From Clostridia bacterium (GTDB lineage: Bacteria > Bacillota > Clostridia > Oscillospirales > CAG-272), in contig CAAGKS010000137.1 in NCBI GenBank assembly GCA_900770605.1, forward strand, positions 1 to 5,913: 5,913 nt of DNA, written 5' to 3'. Shown here piece by piece: positions 1 through 4,730 of the stretch (positions are counted from its first letter, which is position 1; every line of letters begins with the position of its first letter). The notes beneath the pieces were generated by a model. It saw nothing but the letters and a program-made list of their open reading frames with translations, was not told where the DNA came from and did not search any database. The translations under genes were made by a program, and so were the position numbers.

Positions 1-953
1 ACCGCAAGCTCGTTCTTCTCGTTCATTACGAGGGATATGCGGTTTGCGGATGCGGCGCAACGCGTGTACATAACGAACATTCTTGATACTGACATCATCG
101 CCATCGATATGAGCGTGAAGTACTGCATAAACGCGATGACAGTTGCAGCAGAGGACGTTCCCGCTGACACGAATCTCGCGCTCACGGCGATAACGGCAAC
201 GATGCCGATGTTCATAAGCAGAGTCATAACGGGGTTTACAACTCCCATAATAACTCCCGCGCGTGTTTCATTTTTCTTGAGCGCGGAGTTTGCTCTGTCG
301 TATCTCGCGTTCTCATAGTCTATCTTCGAGAGCGCCTTTATCACGCGAATGCCCTGAGCGTCCTCGCGGACTACTCTTACCATTCCGTCAATCGACTGCT
401 GCACCTTCAGATAAAGCGGTACGCCGAGGCGTGAGATGCCGTAAACCACGAGGAAGATAAGCGGCAGAGTTGCAAGCATTACGATAGCGAGCTTGCTGTC
501 CATTACCATAGTAACAACAGTTCCGCCTATGAGCAAAATAGGGCTTCTCGTGCCTATTCTTTGCATCATTCCAATGAAATTCTGCACGTTGTAGGTGTCG
601 TACGTTATTCTGCCCTCGAGAGAGGGAATGGTGAATTTATCCGTGCTTCTTGCCGAGAGATTGAGCGTTTTTTCAAAAAGATCCTTTCTCATTCGGCGCG
701 CAAAGATCATAGTGGTCTTTGCGGACATACGGTTTGACATTATATTGAAAACGCAGGCGGCAACCGCGCAAAGCGCCATTATCAAGCCGTAGAAAATTAT
801 ACTTTTCATATCGCCCGTAGCGATAACGTTTTCAAGTATGTAGCTGAGCAAAAACGGAATTATAAGCTCCGCGCAGGTGCCTATGAATTTCATAGTAATT
901 CCCACGGCAAGTCTCAGGCGCAGGGGCTTGAGATATTTTAATACCCACTTCAT
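1..953 (-). CDS. ABC exporter subunit, transmembrane domain (3' end off window)
   Basis: The minus strand is open from an ATG at 953 to the window edge, giving 317 codons without a stop. The protein starts MKWVLKYLKPLRLRL and has about six hydrophobic segments (roughly residues 15-40, 51-71, 135-152, 154-174, 235-262 and 268-292), as in a type I ABC exporter membrane domain. The motif EDAQGIRVIKAL at 197-208 is the conserved intracellular-loop stretch of this family. The ATP-binding domain (Walker A, LSGGQ, Walker B) would lie beyond the edge and is not seen. AGGAGG (961-966) sits 7 nt before the ATG, which also overlaps the marR stop codon as ATGA, so translation is probably coupled. In Clostridia such MarR-linked exporters usually come as heterodimeric pairs, so a second ABC gene may follow. 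The substrate is unknown; drug or toxic-compound export is inferred from context. Confidence 0.93.
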   Translation of the reverse strand, partial: MKWVLKYLKPLRLRLAVGITMKFIGTCAELIIPFLLSYILENVIATGDMKSIIFYGLIMALCAVAACVFNIMSNRMSAKTTMIFARRMRKDLFEKTLNLSARSTDKFTIPSLEGRITYDTYNVQNFIGMMQRIGTRSPILLIGGTVVTMVMDSKLAIVMLATLPLIFLVVYGISRLGVPLYLKVQQSIDGMVRVVREDAQGIRVIKALSKIDYENARYDRANSALKKNETRAGVIMGVVNPVMTLLMNIGIVAVIAVSARFVSAGTSSAATVIAFMQYFTLISMAMMSVSRMFVMYTRCAASANRISLVMNEKNELA

Positions 954-1390
954 TTTGCTGCCTCCTGCGCTTCAACTATATCACGCGCCTTTGCCTGCAT
1001 TTTAGCGAGTACGGCGTCAAATATCTCCATCTCCTGCTCGGATATATCTTCGGAGAGCAGAGTCATCCATTCCACAGATGCCGCCCTTACCTCAGGAAGC
1101 ACCGAGAGCATTTTTTCAGTTGGGTGGACTGAAAGCTGACGCTTGTCCGAGGCGAGCGGAGTTCTTGAAATATATCCGTTTGTTTCAAGTGTATTAAGCG
1201 CACGCGCAACAGTGCTCTTGTTTATACAAAGCTCGCGCGCAAGCTCCTCCTGCGATCTTCCGGGCTCGCGGCAGATAGCCAGCACGAATGCATAGTGACT
1301 TGCGTGAAGATCATTTGCGGTGATCCTGCTGCGCCTGTATATCGCTTGTGAGCGGCTGATATTATTCAGCATCTTCATAAAATTCAGCAT
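950..1390 (-). CDS. MarR-family transcriptional regulator
   Basis: This encodes a 146-aa protein, the usual MarR length. The winged helix-turn-helix spans about residues 46-93: SQEELARELCINKSTVARAL gives the helix-turn-helix, followed by LETNGYI and the wing around SDKRQLSV. Flanking helices at the N terminus (1-40) and C terminus (95-140) would form the dimer interface. The start is supported by AGAGG (1399-1403) 8 nt upstream. The gene is first in an operon with the ABC exporter, with a 4-nt ATGA overlap. A perfect palindrome in its own leader suggests autorepression relieved by a ligand, as is common for MarR proteins. Cysteines 40 and 55 could allow redox sensing, but nothing here shows that. 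The inducer is unknown. Confidence 0.93.
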   Translation of the reverse strand: MLNFMKMLNNISRSQAIYRRSRITANDLHASHYAFVLAICREPGRSQEELARELCINKSTVARALNTLETNGYISRTPLASDKRQLSVHPTEKMLSVLPEVRAASVEWMTLLSEDISEQEMEIFDAVLAKMQAKARDIVEAQEAAK

Positions 1391-1410
1391 TTGTTATACC
1401 TCTTAAAAAA

Positions 1411-1445
1411 ATAGTTGCATATGCAACAGTTTCAAACGCAACTAT
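1411..1445. promoter_or_regulatory. Probable MarR operator: palindrome plus extra half-site
   Basis: GTTGCATATGCAAC at 1414-1427 is a perfect 14-bp palindrome in the marR leader. A third half-site GCAACTAT (1438-1445) is the exact inverse of ATAGTTGC (1411-1418) and touches the -10 box. MarR dimers typically bind palindromes of this size, so binding here would block the marR-ABC promoter. That this MarR is the binder is inferred from position. Confidence 0.75.
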
Positions 1446-1472
1446 TATAGCAGATCCCGCGCGAAATGTCAA
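1444..1472 (-). promoter_or_regulatory. Consensus sigma-A promoter for marR-ABC operon
   Basis: On the minus strand, TTGACA (1472-1467) is followed by 17 nt and TATAAT (1449-1444), a perfect consensus with the TGC extension directly before the -10. Transcription should start near 1437, giving a leader of about 45 nt that contains the palindrome. So strong a promoter suits a gene kept off by a repressor. Confidence 0.88.
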
Positions 1473-1518
1473 GTATTATAATAAATTATAATAAAAAATC
1501 ATTTATTGTAAGTATTAC

Positions 1519-1547
1519 TTGATTTGTGCGCGGCGGTGTGATATAAT
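1519..1547 (+). promoter_or_regulatory. Extended -10 promoter for the 1604 gene
   Basis: TTGATT (1519-1524), 17 nt, then TATAAT (1542-1547) preceded by TGA (extended -10). Transcription should start near 1554. It diverges from the marR promoter; the -35 boxes are 46 bp apart across an AT-rich stretch. No copy of the MarR palindrome overlaps this promoter, so the right-hand genes are probably not under the same tight control. Confidence 0.75.
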
Positions 1548-1603
1548 CTAAGTGTATTTGTTAGGGTGCGGCGTGTAGTAAACGATGCGTCCGAGGAGAG
1601 AAT

Positions 1604-1909
1604 ATGGAAAGAGTAAAAATAACCGTTATCCGCAAGGCGAGATACGACGATCTTATTGAAAAATATGAAAATCCCATTGAGCACGCCTGCGACCTCGAGG
1701 AAGGTCAGGTGTTTATCTGCGAGGGCGGGCAAAGACCCGAGGCGCTTTGCGCGAGCGCGTGGGAAAGCATCGCGCCCTTTGCGATAGAATTGGCAAACGG
1801 CGGCGGAAATTTTTTTGACGGTTGGATGAAGGATCCGCGCTCGGCGATGATATCCTGCAACGATGGATTTCGTCCTGTGAGCTTTTTGTTAGAGGTGCTT
1901 GATGCCTGA
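1604..1909 (+). CDS. TIGR04076-family small protein, function unknown
   Basis: This 101-aa protein matches what I recall of the TIGR04076 family: a short N-terminal strand (VKITVIRK), a Cys in HACDLEEGQVF (C29), PEALCASAW (C49), a Gly-rich segment before WMKDP, and the C-terminal signature SCNDGFRPVSFLLE (C85). Cysteines 29, 49 and 85 lie at the spots I associate with the family, so a metal or redox role is possible, but none is established. The start is supported by GAGGAG (1593-1598), 5 nt upstream, and by a good promoter. It is divergent from the marR-ABC operon and probably co-transcribed with the small membrane protein that follows 45 nt later. There is no signal peptide or membrane segment, so it should be cytoplasmic. 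Confidence 0.85.
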   Translation: MERVKITVIRKARYDDLIEKYENPIEHACDLEEGQVFICEGGQRPEALCASAWESIAPFAIELANGGGNFFDGWMKDPRSAMISCNDGFRPVSFLLEVLDA

Positions 1910-1919
1910 GCGTCAGGCA
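1903..1919 (+). other. Hairpin over the stop codon of the 1604 gene
   Basis: TGCCTGA (1903-1909) and TCAGGCA (1913-1919) form a 7-bp stem with a GCG loop, and the TGA stop codon is inside the stem. No T-run follows (the next bases are GATCTCTTACT), so it is a poor terminator. It may act as a partial attenuator or an mRNA-stabilising element before the downstream small gene. Confidence 0.45.
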
Positions 1920-1954
1920 GATCTCTTACTATGAATTTCAGAAAGGAAAAAACT

Positions 1955-2113
1955 ATGGATTGGGAAAGATTTATTTATACGTTTTTTCGCGCATTGAAGA
2001 GGCTTGTTATGATAATTGTGGCGATCATTGCCTTTCCTGTGTTGATCATACTCAAAGCGAGCAAGGGAAAGAAGAGCGTCGATAGGGAAGTATTTTGGTT
2101 TTTCCGATGGTAA
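1955..2113 (+). CDS. Small single-pass membrane protein, 52 aa
   Basis: The start was set at the ATG at 1955, not the in-frame ATG at 1931, because AAAGG (1942-1946) lies 8 nt before it while the upstream ATG has no ribosome binding site. The peptide begins MDWERFIYTFF and has one hydrophobic helix at about residues 17-35 (LVMIIVAIIAFPVLIIL). Basic residues follow (KASKGKK), then an aromatic tail ending WFFRW. The positive charge after the helix suggests a cytoplasmic C terminus. I do not recognise a family. It follows the TIGR04076-type gene and shares no obvious promoter of its own. Confidence 0.6.
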   Translation: MDWERFIYTFFRALKRLVMIIVAIIAFPVLIILKASKGKKSVDREVFWFFRW

Positions 2114-2154
2114 GACCTGTTGTCGCTGCTAAATGAGTGATATGATGAGTATTT

Positions 2155-2414
2155 ATGGTCAAGAGACTTTTACTTATTGCCGTTGTTATATCCTTGCTTA
2201 CTTGCTCATTTTCGACGTTTGCTGCCGATAAGCAGGACGATATCGTCATACTCTACGATCTTTGACGATTTCGGCTATACTTACGTAAAAGCGCTCGCAC
2301 AGAAGTTTTACGGTATCAAAAAGACCGAGGCTCGTTTGCGCTATGAATCTTGACGCGGATATGATCAGCGCGGAGGACGTGCTGACAAAGGCAACGATCT
2401 CGGTTATTGAATAA
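2155..2414 (+). pseudogene. Frameshifted remnant of a small secreted-protein gene
   Basis: ATG at 2155 opens MVKRLLLIAVVISLL followed by TCSFSTFAA, a clear signal peptide with an AxA-like end, then ADKQDDIVILYDL and a stop at 2263-2265. One frame over, DDFGYTYVKALAQKFYGIKK continues in coding-like style to a stop near 2353. In the third frame, from about 2343, MNLDADMISAEDVLTKATIS runs to TAA at 2412-2414. Two successive +1 shifts would join the pieces into a secreted protein of roughly 80 aa. A short direct repeat ACGAT (2255-2259 and 2265-2269) brackets the first shift and could mark a 10-nt duplication. No good ribosome binding site precedes 2155. I do not recognise the parent family. A sequencing error is possible but would have to occur twice. 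The 36-aa first segment alone could still be made. Confidence 0.55.
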
Positions 2415-2432
2415 GAATATAGGAGCATTAAA

Positions 2433-2783
2433 ATGATTAAATTTATTTGCTATCCCAAATGCACCACCTGCCAAAAGGCAAAGAAGTGGCTTGACGACAA
2501 CGGTATCGGATATGAGCTTAGAGATATCAAGCTTGATAATCCAACGCTTGATGAGCTGACGGTGTGGTACAAGCAAAGCGGGCTACCGCTCAAAAAATTC
2601 TTTAATACAAGCGGACTGCTTTATAAATCGCTCGATCTCAAAAATAAGCTTCCCACGATGACCGATGAGGAGATGTTAAAGCTTCTCGCGACCGACGGTA
2701 TGCTCGTAAAGCGTCCGTTGCTTGTCGGAGATGATTTCGTGCTCGTTGGATTTAAGGAAGTCGAGTGGAACAATATCAAGTAA
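2433..2783 (+). CDS. ArsC/Spx-family thioredoxin-fold protein
   Basis: This 116-aa protein has the typical ArsC/Spx/YffB length. Its N terminus carries CYPKCTTCQKAKKWLDDNG, with the redox pair C10-x-x-C13 at the start of the first helix. Later family marks are FNTSGLLYKSL (57-67), the MTDEEMLKLL helix, and the VKRPLLV segment (92-98) with the conserved Arg94-Pro95 that shapes the active site. The CxxC and size fit the 'arsenate reductase family' subgroup close to Spx/MgsR. That label does not prove arsenate reduction, because no arsenite pump or ArsR lies nearby. A general thiol-redox or RNA polymerase-binding (Spx-like) role is equally possible. AGGAG (2421-2425) lies 7 nt before the ATG. 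It starts 18 nt after the upstream frameshifted remnant, so the two may once have been one operon. Confidence 0.88.
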   Translation: MIKFICYPKCTTCQKAKKWLDDNGIGYELRDIKLDNPTLDELTVWYKQSGLPLKKFFNTSGLLYKSLDLKNKLPTMTDEEMLKLLATDGMLVKRPLLVGDDFVLVGFKEVEWNNIK

Positions 2784-2788
2784 ATATT

Positions 2789-2818
2789 TGCCGAGCGTTA
2801 AAGCAACCGCGGCATTTT
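2789..2818 (+). terminator. Possible weak intrinsic terminator after the ArsC-like gene
   Basis: TGCCG (2789-2793) pairs with CGGCA (2810-2814), with an inner GTT/AAC pairing, followed at once by TTTT (2815-2818). The stem is imperfect and the T-run short. Its position 5 nt past the stop codon supports a terminator, but some read-through into rhaA is likely, since I see no clear promoter directly before rhaA. Confidence 0.4.
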
Positions 2819-2856
2819 AGATAAGTAATTTAAAATAATATAAGGGAGACATAAAT

Positions 2857-4092
2857 ATGAGTTACATTGAAGCAAAAGAGAAATATTCGAAATATGGTAT
2901 TGATACCGAAAAGGCGCTCCAAGCGCTCGAAAACGTAAGCATTTCCGTGCATTGCTGGCAGGGTGATGACGTTGTTGGCTTTGATTCGCGGGAAGCGCTT
3001 TCGGGTGGAATTCAGGCAACGGGTAATTACATCGGAAGGGCAAGAACGCCTGAGGAGCTTATGGCGGACTATGATAAGGCGTTCTCTCTTATCGGTGGAA
3101 AGAAAAAGCTTAACCTCCACGCGTGCTACGCTATCTTCGGGGACGATGAGGTTGTAGGCAGAGATGAAATTCAGCCTAAGCACTTTGCAAAGTGGGTTGA
3201 ATTTGCCAAGGAAAGAGGCATGGGCATTGACTTTAACCCCACCTTCTTCTCGCATCCCATGGTAAAGGACGGACTTACCCTTTCTTCGCCCGATGAGGCT
3301 GTAAGAAAGTATTGGATCAAGCACGGTATTGCCTGCCTGAAGATCGCAGAATACTTTGCTGATGAAACGGGTATTCCTTGCGTTATGAACATCTGGATCC
3401 CTGATGGATACAAGGATATTCCCGCGGACAGATTTGCTCCCAGAGCAAGATTCAAGGCATCTCTTGACGAGATCCTTGATATCCCCTATGACAAGGAAAA
3501 GGTTTACGTTACACTTGAATCCAAGGTGTTCGGTATCGGCGTTGAGAGCTATACGGTTGGCTCTGCAGAGTTCTGCCTCTCCTATTCCGATTACAAGGGG
3601 ATCACGCCTCTTATGGATAACGGTCATTACCATCCCACCGAGGTCGTCAGCGACAAGATCTCCTCGCTTCTTCTCTTTAATGAGAAGATCGCGCTCCACG
3701 TAACTCGTTCGGTACGTTGGGATTCCGACCACGTTATAATCTTTGATGATGAGACCAAGGAGATCGCAAAGGAGATCGTGAGAAATAATGCGCTTGACAG
3801 AGTGTTTATTGCGACTGACTATTTCGATGCTTCGATAAACAGGATCTCTGCTTGGGTAACAGGCGTCAGAAACATGCAGAAGGCGCTTTTGTTTGCGCTT
3901 CTTCAGCCCGAGGCAGACTTGAAGGCTCTTCAGGACGCGAATAATTTCACTGAGATTATGTACTTGCAGGAAGAGATGAAGATGATGCCTATCGGCGACG
4001 TTTGGGAGGAGTTCCTCTCGCGCTCCGGCGTCGTAAATAACTATCTTGCCGAGGTTAAGAAATACGAAGCTGATGTTTTGTCAAAGCGATAA
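2857..4092 (+). CDS. rhaA: L-rhamnose isomerase
   Basis: L-rhamnose isomerase converts L-rhamnose to L-rhamnulose, the first step of cytoplasmic rhamnose breakdown before RhaB kinase and RhaD aldolase. The 411-aa protein is full length for the family and resembles RhaA throughout: SVHCWQGDDVVGFD near the N terminus, the MGIDFNPTFFSHP stretch (122-134), and the barrel. The expected metal ligands are present in LESKVFGIG (E221), LMDNGHYHPTE (D254, H257), LHVTRSVRWDSDH (H281, D289, D291) and TDYFDASINR (D321), so it should be active with two divalent metals, usually manganese. GGGAG (2844-2848) lies 8 nt before the ATG. The gene stands alone: no kinase, aldolase, transporter or regulator of rhamnose use is next to it. 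It ends about 95 nt before a strong terminator. Confidence 0.97.
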   Translation: MSYIEAKEKYSKYGIDTEKALQALENVSISVHCWQGDDVVGFDSREALSGGIQATGNYIGRARTPEELMADYDKAFSLIGGKKKLNLHACYAIFGDDEVVGRDEIQPKHFAKWVEFAKERGMGIDFNPTFFSHPMVKDGLTLSSPDEAVRKYWIKHGIACLKIAEYFADETGIPCVMNIWIPDGYKDIPADRFAPRARFKASLDEILDIPYDKEKVYVTLESKVFGIGVESYTVGSAEFCLSYSDYKGITPLMDNGHYHPTEVVSDKISSLLLFNEKIALHVTRSVRWDSDHVIIFDDETKEIAKEIVRNNALDRVFIATDYFDASINRISAWVTGVRNMQKALLFALLQPEADLKALQDANNFTEIMYLQEEMKMMPIGDVWEEFLSRSGVVNNYLAEVKKYEADVLSKR

Positions 4093-4169
4093 AATATAAG
4101 ATAGACGAATGCGAGATACTCCTTGATAGACTTATTAAAGACATGAAAGCAGAGTTTGGAATCAAATGA
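4074..4169 (+). pseudogene. Possible C-terminal remnant of a lost gene after rhaA
   Basis: In the frame +2 to rhaA, an open stretch of 31 codons overlaps the rhaA end and runs to TGA at 4167-4169. It reads CFVKAIKYKIDECEILLDRL and then IKDMKAEFGIK, an amphipathic, charged helix typical of a protein C terminus. It has no start codon with a ribosome binding site; the only ATG is at 4143. It may be the tail of a deleted gene that was next to rhaA, or chance. No family recognised. Confidence 0.25.
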
Positions 4170-4186
4170 CAAAGCATATAGGATAG

Positions 4187-4217
4187 GAGCGACAGCTGAT
4201 GCTGTCGCTCTGTTGTT
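4187..4217 (+). terminator. Strong intrinsic terminator downstream of rhaA
   Basis: GAGCGACAGC (4187-4196) and GCTGTCGCTC (4201-4210) form a perfect 10-bp GC-rich stem with a TGAT loop, followed by the T-rich tail TGTTGTT (4211-4217). It ends the rhaA transcript and separates it from the next promoter. Confidence 0.88.
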
Positions 4218-4229
4218 AATAAAATATTG

Positions 4230-4258
4230 TTGAAAAATAGCAGGTTTTATGATATAAT
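4230..4258 (+). promoter_or_regulatory. Extended -10 promoter for the truncated 4293 gene
   Basis: TTGAAA (4230-4235), 17 nt, TATAAT (4253-4258) preceded by TGA. Transcription should start near 4265, a short distance before a strong ribosome binding site (run of G at 4278-4283). The promoter is intact although the gene behind it is broken. Confidence 0.75.
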
Positions 4259-4292
4259 AAATTATTAACTAAAAGAAGGGGGGAATCGGCAT

Positions 4293-4538
4293 ATGATGAT
4301 AAGTCCCGAAACATATTATGAGGAATATCTAAAAGGGAAAACTCCGTCCCAAATTATGACAGCTATCGTTTCGTCCGCGATAAGATTGTATATCGTACTG
4401 AGAGGCACCGACCACCGTTCAGATAGTTCTTTTACGGTCAACGTTTTCTTCGCATCGTTTGTCTTTCCCTTTTCTTCTCTCTTTTGGCTTTTAGCCATAC
4501 GAACCATCTCCTTGATTTCAATATCCCTATACACTTAA
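4293..4538 (+). pseudogene. Truncated small gene: native N terminus, then antisense-derived tail
   Basis: The first 25 codons (to about 4367) read MMISPETYYEEYLKGKTPSQ then IMTAI. I recall this as the start of a small conserved protein of unknown function in Clostridia, which normally continues with an IRGLK-type helix. Here the frame instead runs through the complement of the convergent gene (hydrophobic, Phe/Ser-rich) to TAA at 4536-4538. The start is well supported by a G-rich Shine-Dalgarno (4278-4283, 9 nt before the ATG) and the extended -10 promoter. The true gene therefore appears to have lost its 3' part at the junction near 4355-4370. An 81-aa fused product could still be made. The family match is from memory. 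Confidence 0.55.
4316..4498 (-). pseudogene. Truncated excisionase-like helix-turn-helix gene
   Basis: The start was set at 4498 (MAKSQKREEKGK) because AAGGAG (4513-4508) lies 9 nt upstream; the longer reading from 4534 has no such site. After a basic linker comes TLTVKELSERWSVPLSTIYN then LIADETIAVI, which resembles the excisionase/MerR-like winged helix-turn-helix of HTH_17 proteins. These usually continue with a wing such as a KIGxxWRI stretch. Here the wing is missing: from about residue 49 the frame reads IWDGVFPFRYSS, the complement of the plus-strand gene's N terminus, and stops at 4316. It is cut at the same point as the convergent gene. Such HTH proteins often belong to phages, integrative elements or toxin-antitoxin loci, so this may be a relic of one. 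A partial DNA-binding domain might still fold. Confidence 0.55.
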
Positions 4539-4730
4539 TATGAGAGATGACACGACATTTTTGATGAAATGAGAGGGTGAATAAGGGATGCAGCTCGCAT
4601 CAAACAAGCCGAAGGAATTAAATTTTGCATTTTTTTGTTGTGTAGAAGGCGAACTTTTTTTTGCAAATCTACCATAATAATAATAGAACTTGTATATATT
4701 AATAAATACACCAAAGAAAGGAAACTGAAG
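4539..4730. other. AT-rich spacer with two poly-T runs before the repeat-protein gene
   Basis: This spacer holds a T7 run (4630-4636) and a T8 run (4655-4662), about 25 bp apart, then TATATT (4695-4700), which could be a -10 box, though no good -35 lies 17 bp before it. A 29-codon ORF at 4588-4677, starting MQLASNKPKELNF and spanning both T-runs, has only a distant GAGAGGG for a ribosome binding site and is probably chance. The promoter of the minus-strand helix-turn-helix remnant should also lie here, but I could not place it. Confidence 0.4.

Noticed and set aside
37..792. Plus-strand ORFs at 37-318 and 595-792
   Set aside because: Shadows of the ABC exporter membrane domain, which reads continuously for 317 codons on the minus strand.
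1469..1522. Inverted repeat TCAAGTA / TACTTGA between the divergent promoters
   Set aside because: It mostly reflects the two opposing -35 boxes (TTGACA and TTGATT), so it needs no separate explanation.
1931..1954. Upstream start at 1931 for the small membrane protein
   Set aside because: It lacks a ribosome binding site, while the ATG at 1955 has AAAGG at proper spacing.
2830..3732. 300-codon minus-strand ORF over rhaA
   Set aside because: Entirely antisense to a full-length RhaA with all active-site residues; its translation resembles no protein I know.
4588..4677. 29-codon ORF in the spacer before the repeat gene
   Set aside because: Its GAGAGGG is 10 nt from the ATG, and Phe-rich content comes from the T-runs. 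Kept only as a note in the spacer entry.
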